DNA of 64,000 nucleotides from Stomoxys calcitrans (taxonomy: Eukaryota > Arthropoda > Insecta > Diptera > Muscidae). Positions within the stretch are counted from its first letter, which is position 1; each line of letters starts with the position of its first letter. The stretch spans positions 153,494,941-153,558,940 of the forward strand of contig NC_081553.1 in the NCBI RefSeq assembly GCF_963082655.1, written 5' to 3'. The notes below the pieces were generated by a model, which saw nothing but the letters and a program-made list of their open reading frames with translations, did not search any database and was not told the DNA's origin. The position numbers and the translations under genes were made by a program. Of this stretch, positions 51,599-62,194 are shown piece after piece.

Positions 51599-51678
51599 AT
51601 TGACAACAATGAAACACAGAAAACAATTTCGACTTGTACCCAAATAACTTCTTTAATATATATGTATTAAACACACTC

Positions 51679-52606
51679 ACTTTGGCTGTGTGTCGAATGG
51701 TATGTAGGGATAATAAAAATATGACGTTAAGTGAATAATTTTTGAGTAGCCCAGGAGGTAGTAAGGTTTTTGACAGCACAGCAAATTTTGACGTTTCATT
51801 GAGCAAAGTCCCATGTCAGTAATTGTTAATTCATTTGCGTTTTGGTAACCAACTTTCGTGCGGCATAACTTAGCCGCCTACATTGCGAGCAGATGTCACC
51901 AAATCTAAACGATTTATATGGCATAAAATAAGTAAAATTATTGTTTACTATCACTGGTTTCTACCGGAATTTTAAAAGGTAGTTATTTAACAATAATGGA
52001 CAAAAGTACAGTTTTGTTTCTGCAGTTATTTGAAATGATGACGCAGCCGTTTAGTGATTTTTCTATAACGGCGTCAATAGTTTGTATGCCTGGCAAGAGT
52101 TTCGTTCATTATTCTCCTGTAAACAATAGAAAAAAATAGAAGCAAATTTGCATTTGCATTAATTTTTCCTGAAGTAATAATTCGTGAAGAAGGTTCCATG
52201 TAAAAAATTTCTTAAAATTGGGAAATAATTAAGACAGATGTATTAAAAATAACATTACTTGTCTTACTCGTCGTGTTTTCCTCTTTTCCAAAGCAAAACC
52301 TAAAATATTTCCATATTGCAACGATCGCATTTGCAATAATCTGCTAGCAGTAATGGAAAATATTTTTGAAAAATATTCATTACGCAAGTAATTATTATTA
52401 ATTTCTCGCTTTTTCCTGTATTATTTTGTGACGCGCACATCTTGTTTACGTTTGGTTTTTGATAAACGTCAAAATTTGTCAGTGTTAGAAAAAATGGTCG
52501 ATTGGCACAGCAAAATGAAATTTTTTTCTCACCGTTGTAAAAACAACCTCCTACGTCATTTTTACATCTCACCATAGGAGATTGCTATCATTCGACACAC
52601 GCTCTT
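51679..52606. repeat. MITE with GTGTGTCGAATG ends
   Basis: The ends GTGTGTCGAATGGTA (51680 on) and the inverse of AGCGTGTGTCGAATGATAG (about 52589-52607) are inverted repeats of about 16 bp. An inverted copy of its right half (52035-52607) begins at 63484 and runs to the window end. The body has 'ctgctagcagtaatggaaaatatttttgaaaaatattcattacg', a smaller palindrome. No coding frame. Superfamily not identified. Confidence 0.6.
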
Positions 52607-52607
52607 T

Positions 52608-53671
52608 ATAAGTCTTGGATATACATACGTCTTTTGAAAACCTCGATTTATTGTAACCGTATTATATGTTGTCGACAGCAAAAAAAGGTTACCACTGAGC
52701 TGGCTACAGCTGGATATAAAACAATGGCCGCTTCTACTCCTAAAGCTTCTTTTATACCATCGGACGGCTAAATTTTCCAGCGATTTTCCGGCTTTCCATT
52801 ATAGTCATTCTTATTAGGCATTTTCTTATCAGTTTGTCCTTATATTCTCTTAATGACATTCATTAAGTCTCAGTGCTGCTTAATAACGTATCATCGCCTT
52901 TCATTTAGGTCAGCCCGCGAAGAAAAACGAGCGGCAGCAATTGCAGTAGAAATATTGTGTGAACTGTTCCTCCAACTTGTGCTTTAGTCATATGGTATTT
53001 TTCCTCTATCAATTTGGGATATCATCCAAATCAACCGAATCCTCTTGGAATAAAACCCTGTCCCCGGATATGTAACGTACTAATCGTTCTCTAACTAATT
53101 TACCCATAGTTTAACAGCCACTGGAAACAGCTCCTTCTATGCGAGATACCATATCAGATTACCCTCTGTTTACATTTATTTCTTCTTCTTCCTACAGACA
53201 GAACAAGTTCATCTGGACTACATGAGGAACGTTTTGGGTCCCGTTAATCGGAAACGCACCAATACTGTGTGCCTTGGTTAAGGCGTATTCGAGATGGAGG
53301 AAGTTCAAAACTCCGAAGCTACATGATGAATTTCTAGGAAAAATGTTAAGAATTTCGGAAAAGTTGCGAAACCAAATATTATTCCAATCAATTTAGTTCA
53401 GCCTTACACTGTAGAAGTAAATGGAATCTTATGAAAGACATTGGAATTAGGAATACTAAGGACATCGGTTCTTGTCACGAACACCCCGAATAGCTCAATA
53501 AGACAATTGTCAGCATGTGAACGGTGAAGTCAGATCCTTCGTTTTATTGTACTATAGAAGGAACTCCGAATATTACACTTGAAGAAGGCAATTTTGGGTT
53601 TCTTTGTGTCTCGTGTTAGGAGATTTAAGATTGCGTCGACCCTAGATTAGTATGAAGTTTCCTTCCTAGTC
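52608..53671. other. No gene seen (1064 bp)
   Basis: Mixed-composition sequence with no frame over 60 codons worth naming and no repeat shared within the window that I could find. It could be single-copy intergenic DNA. Confidence 0.4.
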
Positions 53672-53950
53672 TGCAAATTTTGCCCATGAACATTCCACTA
53701 AGGAACAGGGGCAAACTTCTCATATATCAATGAGTGCATTCCGATTCAAGTTTTAGCTCAAAGATAAGGGGCAGTGCGACACCTCTGTGGAAAGAAATTC
53801 TACATGGCATATTACCTCCCAAATGTTTCCAGCATTAGGAGGGGAAAACCACCGCTGAAAATTTTTTCTGATGGTCTCGCCAGGATACGAACCCAGGCGT
53901 TCAGCGTCATAGGCGGACATGCTAACCTCTGCGTTACGCTACGGTGGCCT
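53672..53950 (-). repeat. tRNA-derived SINE
   Basis: On the minus strand it starts GGAGGCCACCGTAGCGTAAC, followed by a box-A-like GCAGAGGTTAGCATGTCCGC and a box-B-like GGGTTCGTATCCTGGCG, the internal RNA polymerase III promoter of a tRNA-derived SINE. The body ('ccaccgctgaaaa', 'ctaatgctggaaacatttggg', 'gaacattcc') then runs to 53672. The 3' end shares 'gaacattccactaaggaacaggggcaaacttctcatat' with 14788-14833 and 55082-55125. It abuts a broken mini-me copy. Confidence 0.75.
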
Positions 53951-54780
53951 CCAACTGTTTGTAACTACTCGAAATATTCGTCTGAGACCCCATAAAGTAT
54001 ATATATTCTTGATCGTCGTCTGTCTGTCCGCTTGAAATTTTGCACAATTACTTCCTATTACTGTAGGTCGATTGGGATTGTAAATGGGCCATATCGGTCC
54101 ATGTTTTGATATAGCTGTCATATAAACCGATCTTGGGTCTTGACTTCTTCAGCCTCTAGAGTGCGCAATTCTTATCCGACTGGAATGAAATTTTGCATGA
54201 CGTGTTTTGTTATGATATCCAACAACTGTGCCGGTCAAATCGGTCCATAACCTGATATAGCTGTCATAGAAACAGATCTGGGGACTTGACTTCTTGAGCT
54301 TCTAGAGGACGCAATTCCTATCCGATTTGGCTGAAATGCATGCAGTATTTTATTCTTACTTTCAATAATTGTGTCAAATAAGGTTCAAATCGGTTCATAA
54401 CCTGATATAGCTGCCATATACACCGATCTGGGATCTTGACTTCTTGAGCCTCTAGATTTGCCTGAAATTTTGTACGACGGATCCTCTCACGACCATAAAC
54501 ATACGTGTTTATTATGGTCTGAATCAGTCTATAGCCCGATACAGCTCCCATATAAATCGATCTCTCTATTTTACTTCTTGAGCCCCCGAAGGGCGCAATT
54601 CTTATTCGAATTGGCTGACATTTACATAGGTCTCCAACATATAATTTAATTGTGGTCCAAACCGGACCATATCTTGATATCACTCTAATAGCAGAGCAAA
54701 TCTTTTCTTATAATCTTTTTGCCTAAGAAGAGATGTCGGGAAAAGAACTCGACAAATGCGATCCGCTTTTACTTGTTTTG
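53951..54780 (-). repeat. mini-me/DINE-like repeat, copy 5 (minus strand, trimmed)
   Basis: Inverted copy. The right end keeps 'cttttacttgtttt' but lacks the GC palindrome and CCTCCACCAT part. The left end is cut inside the tail next to the SINE. Body units and the 'gtctgtctgtccg' microsatellite (54018-54031) are recognisable. Confidence 0.8.
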
Positions 54781-55477
54781 TGAATATTTAATTGCATTCA
54801 TCCAAAAAAATCCCTGTATAAAAAAGATTTTGAAGATTTATGACGCCTTTGCCATTTTTCCCTTTTATTTCCCTCCAATGTCCATTTTACGCCATAGAGT
54901 AGCAAGTCGAAACATGCATGTTGGCTCTTTTGGATTCATTTCATCTCATAATAAACATATCTATGAGCTAAAAACTCGAATCGACCAGCATTCATTGAAA
55001 TAACAGAGAAATCTCTTGTTCTCTAATGAGATTTCTATAAGTAAATTTGCAATTTACAAGAACTTTTACGGTTGTTGTCCATTAACATACCATTAAGGAA
55101 CAGCGGGGATATTTTTCTCATATCAATGAGTTCTGTCCAAAACAGGAAGTGTTCTGTTACCAGCTGAGTTAAATTTTTTTCTCGCGAATTGCACTATCTG
55201 CCAACGAGTTTTGGTTGTGAACTAGTAACATACTCAAAATCGGATTTGCACTAATCACTGATTTTGGCAGATAGAACACTCAATACCTGTAAATGAATAT
55301 ACCTTGAGTTTTAACATGGCAGGATACCTCACAAATGTCTGCAGCATTAGTTTGAACCAAGACGTTCGGCGTCACACGCGGACATGCCAACCTCTGTGCC
55401 ACGGTGGCCACCAAATACAACTAATAAATAATAAACGTTATATAACATATAAATTGTCTTAGACTATTTTAAAACAT
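54781..55477. repeat. SINE scraps in AT-rich sequence
   Basis: 'ccattaaggaacagcggggatatttttctcatatcaatgagttctgtccaaa' (55092-55143) and 'gtttgaaccaagacgttcggcgtcacacgcggacatgccaacctctgtgccacggtggcca' (55351-55411) are two parts of the same SINE family, separated by a duplicated 'ttttggcagatagaacact/attgcactatctgcc' stretch. No gene. Confidence 0.55.
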
Positions 55478-55480
55478 TAA

Positions 55481-56220
55481 TGGGTCGGTTATGGATAGCA
55501 ACCAACGTTCAGTTGAGTGGTAGTCTGACAACGCAACTAAAATAAAAATTTGAATTATGGATGGCAACTTTTGTCAATTGATGCCGGCAAGTGTTTTGGC
55601 AGCCCCGAAGCAAAAAATGTGTTAACAAATAATAAAACCACAACCAAAAATGCTAGTAGTTGTGAAATACCACGAACAAACACTTTATTTTTAAATTAAA
55701 GCACTGTTTAACGATATTTTTTTTTACTTATGTCGCCGTTTGCTGCTTTTCTCAATGGTTTTCTTTAGCTGCTCCAAACCCAATATTTCCCGCGAACTGA
55801 AGTTATATCCAAGTTAATTTGCAATAAATCTGCTGCCATCTGTATAATGGAAATATGTAGACACTCCTGGCGGTGGCCAACAGCCTGTGATTCGTTTTTT
55901 TTTTTCTTCTTTTGTTGCCCGCCAGTTTAATTTTTTCTTTGCCGTAAAATCTTTCACACTCCAATATTCTTCGGAAATACGTGGCGGCGCACGCTCAACC
56001 CAGGCTGCATTTGAGTTTTACATAATAATTTCTGGGGATTTTAAAATATTTTTTTTTAATTTCATTGCTTATTTACTAATAAAAACAGCAGAGCAACTAC
56101 AAAATAGCAGTTGTCGAAAAATCCAATTTTTATCAACTTCAGTTGAAAGTTGCCATCCGTAATGCAAATGTGTCAACTGATAACGCAATTGAACTAAGGT
56201 TGCCATCAATAATCGACCCA
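55481..56220. repeat. Harbinger-like MITE candidate (TAA duplication)
   Basis: The ends TGGGTCGGTTATGGATAGCA (55481 on) and the inverse of TGGGTCGATTATTGATGGCA (ending 56220) form inverted repeats. TAA flanks both sides (55478-55480 and 56221-56223). A 3-bp TWA duplication is a PIF/Harbinger feature. A second inverted pair inside ('tgaattatggatggcaactttt' and 'agttgaaagttgccatccgtaat') lies at 55552-55573 and 56139-56161. No transposase frame. Confidence 0.6.
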
Positions 56221-56344
56221 TAAAAATTCGACAAAAAAATTTTTGAAGTGAAACTATTTCCTTTTGGCGTAGAAGAAATCAACAGTTCTTTCTGACAGTC
56301 TACTGTGATTTCCATGAGGTAAGTTAGCTCAAAGACGTATTTAA

Positions 56345-57470
56345 TAAGGTGGCCGCATCAGCACATCTGATGGAATTTTATATGTCAAATCATTTTTGAA
56401 ATCGATTTATAAAAATTTTAACTTCAAAATAAATATTCCATAAATTGATTTTTGTGTTTGCTGCTGTTTTGGTTGTTAAACTTAGATTATATAATGGTAC
56501 GCGTCTAACAACCTCAATCACTATCAAATTCATCCAGTGAACTTAGGTTTATTATGTCGCCCCCGAAATAGATTCAAACAGCGCTGAAGAACAAAGACAA
56601 AATTTACGGCGGTACAATGCCACATATTAGAACGAAGAAGATAAAGAGCCAACATGCATGACAAGAAGAAGAAGTTCCCTCCAATCTGCCATTTCTAGAC
56701 CCTATTGCAGTCAAAATGGCGAAAGGACTATGTGCCTGAAAATAATTAAAGCAGGAAAGTAGGTGTTCATTTAGCCATAATGCTAAACCAATTCAGACAG
56801 TGCCACAAAAGGTGCTTAACCATCTATAGTGCGTAAGTCCGTCATGTGTCCAGCGCGTCCTTACATTACAATTGCTTGTTAGAAGCCCTATCAGTAGTGA
56901 GGGCGATAGCTTCATCCCATCTAGGAGAGGTCCCCTGAACACACCAAATTACTTCATATTGGGTGAATAGCACCAACTTTATCTTTCGGGGGTTTACTCT
57001 CTGAACAGCCACACACGAAGGTGAAAACGTCATCCTCGTAGTCAACAAACCTTAGCCTCTTCTTTTCAAATGACCTAAAATTCCCACAATTATCCAGAGC
57101 CCCAAAAAGGGTTACAAAAATCGTCCATGAGCACCAGTCTCAATAATCCTATTGGAGCTCTTTGCTAGTGGTACGCTAATTATTGTGTCCATCAACATAG
57201 TATGAACTCAATTCAGGAGGAATCCCAATGTCCACCTGCCATCTTAATGGTTTTGTGTGGATCTAATAGGAATTTCGAACATTTTTAAATTTGTGTTTCT
57301 TGTATGACACTCAAAAATTAATACACTTCTTCTTGGTCGAAAAAAATTTGCCGAAAATTTTAAATGTCACGGCGAATTGAATTTTCTTCGCCCTGTTTAC
57401 AAATTTTGACATATCAAGTTCCCAAAAAGATGATTTGTTGTTGTAGCAATTCGCCGATGCGGCCACCTTA
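56345..57470. repeat. TTAA-flanked DNA element
   Basis: The ends TAAGGTGGCCGCATC (56345 on) and GATGCGGCCACCTTA (ending 57470) are perfect inverted repeats of 15 bp with looser pairing further in ('tatatgtcaaat' and 'atttTgacatatca'). TTAA flanks both sides (56341-56344 and 57471-57474). TTAA duplications occur in piggyBac and Kolobok elements. The interior holds a short frame without homology, so this is a non-autonomous element. Family not assigned. Confidence 0.65.
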
Positions 57471-57670
57471 TTAATACGCCTTAGTTAACTCAAATAAAAT
57501 TTAGTTGCAGTTTAGTATCGATTATCTGTGAATCAATCACCTGGAATTAATAACGAAAATAAAATATTTTTTCTTTTTCAAATATTACATAAACTATTTT
57601 TCAAATAGAGAAGAAAAACACAAACGACATTGTGTTAATTAATTTCGTAAGCAATGTTTATAATCATAGC

Positions 57671-58479
57671 TGGGTGATTTTTTAAGAGCTATAGAAAAGT
57701 TTTAAAAAAAAAAAAAAACAAAAAGGCATACAATTCAGAAAAATTAATGAAATCTGTAATTGAATCAATAGTATAGTCCATATAATCTAATGTTTGAATA
57801 TTATATCATGCTTTTGTTGACCGTGACTCCATACGACTCCATGGTCCATACGCTTAGTCCAATATACTTTCCATACTCTTTCCAACATTTCGGCCGGTAT
57901 CTCACGAATAAATGCTTCAATGTTGTCTTCCAATGCTGCAATTGAAGCAGGCTTGTCTATATAGACATGAGCCAGTCAAAAGGCGTTAAACCGCACAATC
58001 TAGGTGGCCAATTGACCAGTCCCGAACATGAAATAAAATGTTCACCGAACTCGCCGTCTTGTTGAAACAACATGCCATGCAAGCCAACTTCTTGCATTTT
58101 GGACAAAAAAAGTTGGATATGGTAGCGCTCACCATTAATAGTTACGTTAAGATTCGCATCATCTTTGAAGAAATACGGTCCTATGATGCCACCAGCCTAG
58201 AAACTGCACCTAACTGACTTTTTCTGGATGCACTGATATCTCTTGCAATGCTTCTGGCAGATCTTCACTCCAAAATCGACAATTCTGCTTATTTACGCAC
58301 CCATTGAGCCAAAAATGAAAGAAGCGCGCGATGAACTTTTTTAACAGAGGATGCATTTTGATAATATTTTACATTTATTGTTCGTTTGTAAGACGATTCA
58401 TGGTTAAATTATAGACAAAACTGGTTGACAATGAAACAAAACAAGTTTTGCCAAAACTATAATAGCTAAAAATCACCCA
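57671..58479 (-). mobile_element. Tc1/mariner-superfamily relic
   Basis: The ends TGGGTGATTTTTTAAGAGCTAT (57671) and the inverse AGCTAAAAATCACCCA (58479) delimit it. On the minus strand 58320-57813 reads, with interruptions, NVTINGERYHIQLFL, LFQQDGEFGE, VNWPPRLCGLTPFD, EDNIEAFIREIPAEMLERV and KRMDH. The FQQDG Asp and the LTPxDY-type third Asp (here a stop follows) are those of a DDD/E transposase of the IS630-Tc1-mariner group. N-terminal half missing; dead. Confidence 0.75.
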
Positions 58480-58892
58480 TTAGATGTATGAGCATACGAT
58501 CTTTTTAATTTTATTTATCCTGAATGAAAAAAATGTCTTAAAATTAATTTAAAAATACTGAAATTACTTCCGAATTAAAAAAACCTACAATGAAAAAAGT
58601 CAATAAAATAATGAAGCAAAAAGCTATGTATGTATGTACTGTAAAAACGATTAAAAAACGTTTTACCTTAGTTATCAACTATATTTATATGTAAATGGAT
58701 GTTATTTATTTTTTTTTCATTCCGCGTTTTATCGAGAAACATCAACCCTTTTTTATGCTTCAAAACCCAGAAAACGGAATTTTGGAAAGCTCCACTTTAT
58801 TGTAATAATTAAACACTTAAAAAACCAAATCAGATAAGAATTTTTAATATTTTATATATTTTTTATTTAATAATTTTTTGTAAGTTATGTAA
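58480..58892. other. No gene seen (413 bp)
   Basis: AT-rich spacer with no repeat or frame that I could support. Confidence 0.4.
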
Positions 58893-59826
58893 AAACAAGT
58901 AAAAGCGTGCTAAGTTCGGCCGGGCCGAATCTTATATACCATCCACCACCGATTGCGTTTATCGAGTTCTTTTCCCAGAATTTCCTCTTAGGCAAAAAAA
59001 AGGATAAATGAAAAGATTTGCTCAGCTATTAGATCGATATCAAGATATGGTCCGGTTCGGACTACAAATAAATTATATGTTGGAGACCTGTGTATCTTAT
59101 TCGAATAAGAGTTGCGCCCTCTAGGGGCTCAAGAAGCCAAGACCCAAGATCGGTTTATATGGCAGCTGTATCAAGTTATCTTCCGATTTGAACCATACTT
59201 AGCACAATTGTTGAAAGTCATAATAAAATACGTCATGCAAAATTTCAGCCAAATCGGATAATAATTGCGACCTCTAGAGGCTCACGAAGTCAAGATCCCA
59301 GATTGGTTTATATGGCAGCTATATCAGGTTATGAACCGATTTGAACCATTTTTGGCACAAAATACTATGTTGAAAAATTCATTTCAATCAGATAAGAATT
59401 GCGCCCTCTAGAGGCTCAAGTAGTCAAGACCCAAGATCTGTTTATATGGCAGCTATATCAGGTTATGTACCGATTTGAATCATACTTTGCACAGTTGTTG
59501 GATATCATAACAAAACACGTCGTGCAAAATTTCATTCCAATCGGATAAGATCGGTTTATATGACAGCTATATCAAAACATATACCAGATATGGCCCATTT
59601 ACAATACCAACCGACCTACACTAATAAGAAGTATTTGTGCAAAATTTCAAGCGGCTAGCTTTACTCCTTCGGAAGTTAGCGTGCTTTCGACAGACAGACG
59701 GACGGACGGACATGGCTAGATTGACATAAAATGTCGCAACGATTAAGAATATATATACTTTATGGGGTCTCAGACGAATATTTCGAGTAGTTACATACAG
59801 AATGACGAAATTAGTATACCCCCATT
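58893..59826 (+). repeat. mini-me/DINE-like repeat, copy 4
   Basis: Starts 'aaacaagtaaaagcgtgctaa' with the intact palindrome (58913-58928). The usual 'ccctccaccatgg' is 'ccatccaccaccg'. Body units are fewer, with an internal deletion at about 59547. The (GACG)n run is at 59692-59711. The end is cut after 'gtatacccccat', so the inverted terminal match is lost. Confidence 0.8.
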
Positions 59827-60229
59827 TAGATAGGCTGAGGACAGTTGTAAGGTAATCGACTCAAAGCAGATCCAGATTGTCCCCATCAGTGTAGAGATTC
59901 TGTGTGGAACCAGCGCTTTGCGCGACTTGGCGCCACGGATGACATTCGTGGCTTCGTGCACGGTTGTTGTTGTAGCACTGTGTTGTACACTGAAAGACTC
60001 CATCGGGCCAATGCGGTACGTACAATCGTCTGCCATGGGATTGCACGGTAATTTGTGATGGCTGTGCAACGGCACGGAGATCACGGATATACGAATGGCT
60101 TCCCTTCTAGCCTTTTCACTCTGTGGCTAATAAATTGACGTTTATTAAAGGAAAATAACTCACAAGCATCGCCAGCATTTTTTGTTTAAAAAAAATTTGC
60201 TTTCCAAGCAAGCAAATAAAAAAACCAAC
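59827..60229. other. Unclassified dispersed-repeat-like stretch
   Basis: 'gttgttgttgtagcactgtgttgtacactgaa...ctccatcgggccaatgcggtacgtacaatcgtctgccatgggattgc' resembles a repeat I associate with muscoid genomes, but there is no second copy in the window to prove it. No gene. Confidence 0.3.
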
Positions 60230-60720
60230 TGAATATGTGGTATGGGAGCGTAATCTCTGGCGTTAAAAATAAACACCGATGAGCCAAGAACAAAGACACA
60301 AACTATGGAGAATTTGTTTGCTTTTCTGTGACTTTACAAATTCTAAATTTATTTTTTTACAACAAAAGACATGGATGTGTCTATGCTTATCACCACTTGC
60401 GCACTATGATATGACCAAACGAATTTGCAAAGAAGAATGTAAACTAACCTGTTTCAGCGTTATGCAAAGATGAAACTGGAGTTTGAATTCTCTCGAGTGT
60501 TTCCCAATATAAGTCTCCAAATCAACGCAGCAATCCGGTTCGAAGGACCAAAATGAATATGTGGTATGGGAGCGTAATCTCTGGAGTTAGAAATAAACAC
60601 CGATGAGCCAAGAACAAAGACACAAACTATGGAGAATTTGTTTGCTTTGTTCCTCCAGTTGGGTTTATATTTGCAAAACCCCGAAGAAGTAAAGGGATAG
60701 AAAAATAAGAACACAACACT
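60230..60720 (-). mobile_element. Remnant of a second tRNA-Tyr-primed LTR element
   Basis: TGAATATGTGGTATGGGAGC begins at 60230 and again at 60554, with about 94 bp shared after each start. Between them, directly before the second, lies CCGGTTCGAAGGACCA (60535-60550), the same tRNA-Tyr primer match as in the BEL element, 3 bases from the LTR start. So the second copy is the start of a 5' LTR (minus-strand element) and the first is part of the 3' LTR, with nearly all internal sequence deleted. A BEL-group affiliation is inferred from the shared primer. Confidence 0.65.
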
Positions 60721-60853
60721 GAGTTAGGATGGGTATAACAATTTTGGATTTTATTAGATGGACGGATAGGCGATCTTACCAGTTGAATGGTTGGAAATGA
60801 ACAAGAAGGAGTTCACGCCAATTGTATCGGAAGTTGCAACTTAAAAAAAATGA

Positions 60854-61390
60854 TTGTCAAATCTTTCGTCAAAAATATATGCTATCCTCATTGATAGCAT
60901 GACGTTGAAGTTGACGTTAGAAAGCGAAAGTAAGAAAATAACGTGTTTCGACGTAAACACCAACCAAAATAAAAATCATCTGTTTTTCTTTAAATTTTCA
61001 CAGGAAGTTGTTCGCGTACTTTTGCTTGCAAATTTTTTAAAGAGAGTAAAATGGCTCTTACGTTACGCGAGCAGACCTAATATTTTTGTGAAATTTGTCA
61101 AACATAAAATTTTGGTAAAAAAAACATTACCATCTGTTTGGATTTATCGGGATGATAAATCACTAACTGGAACCCGCGCTGTTAAGGATCGCAGCAAAAA
61201 CTACAAATATATGTTCATCCACGACTCCAAGGGTCGCACTGCGCGTTGCATTAGCTGCGTGTGTGAGCATGTGTACATAGGGCAGAAGATTAGAACGAAC
61301 GATCATACCACTGCGTTGGGATTTCGTTCTTTACTATTTAATTTTAAGAGTTTCAGGAGTTCTAGTGATAGAACATTTGTACATAAATAA
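60854..61390 (+). CDS. Unidentified open frame (178 codons)
   Basis: Lys-rich, with no recognised motif. The second half (from about 61180) is less AT-biased and includes RCISCVCEHVYIG and a CxxCxCxxH pattern. No splice or promoter signals were sought with success. It could be a chance frame in AT-rich DNA or a decayed gene; I cannot tell. Confidence 0.2.
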   Translation: MSNLSSKIYAILIDSMTLKLTLESESKKITCFDVNTNQNKNHLFFFKFSQEVVRVLLLANFLKRVKWLLRYASRPNIFVKFVKHKILVKKTLPSVWIYRDDKSLTGTRAVKDRSKNYKYMFIHDSKGRTARCISCVCEHVYIGQKIRTNDHTTALGFRSLLFNFKSFRSSSDRTFVHK

Positions 61391-62194
61391 TCAGTATGAA
61401 TCTAACACTTGAACGTGTGTGTACTCATTTAAACAATTGCTAGCATAGGCAGAGTATTCTGTTCAGCTTTCGGAATTATTGCGAAAAACTTTCACAATAC
61501 AACATAATTTTTTCAAACATAATTACATGAAATTTTTTCTACCAGCTCAATCTTGCATTCATATTACACTAGGATTAATGGTTTTGAAGTGCTTCTTTTA
61601 AGCCATTAGGGGAAAAAGGGCTTTATTTATTTCAAGTACGTTTTTTATATGGAGTTTGGGAGTTGTTCACGGGAAAAGCTGAATAAAATACCAACCCATA
61701 GTTATGACCATTTTAAATAATAATAAGACATTTTATTAAACCACTTTCAATTTTAAAGAATTATTAACAATACTTTTTATTATTATGTTATTATACAATA
61801 AAATGTTTACATTAAATGTGTTGTAAGTCTAGTGTCGTTAGCCGACTAAGAATAAAAATAAAATCCGAATTTATTTTGTAGAAACCTCATCAATACAGTG
61901 TGATTGTTGACTTGGTTTTATCTCTTTTTTGTTAAATAAAAAAAAAACGTTTGCATCTGATAGATAAATACTTAAAGTAAAGTAGAGAATATATTTACAT
62001 TACTGGATTGATTGGGTCAAAATTACTTAAAGAAACTTAAAATATATATGGGCACAATATACCAACATAACGTCGCATGAAATGCAATGATGGTTGTTAT
62101 AGTTACTAAAAAACATCTGAAAGTAAAAATCAACTAATGTAATCTTAGTGAGCTTTTTGTCAGCCATTATCTTACTGGAAGAAACTTTTTCCAA
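61391..62194. other. No gene seen (804 bp)
   Basis: AT-rich intergenic-type sequence. No supported repeat or frame. Confidence 0.4.

Noticed and set aside
8651..59826. CRISPR-like array from the regularly repeated mini-me units
   Set aside because: Units of ~150 bp diverged in tandem in a eukaryotic genome; no short identical repeats with unique spacers.
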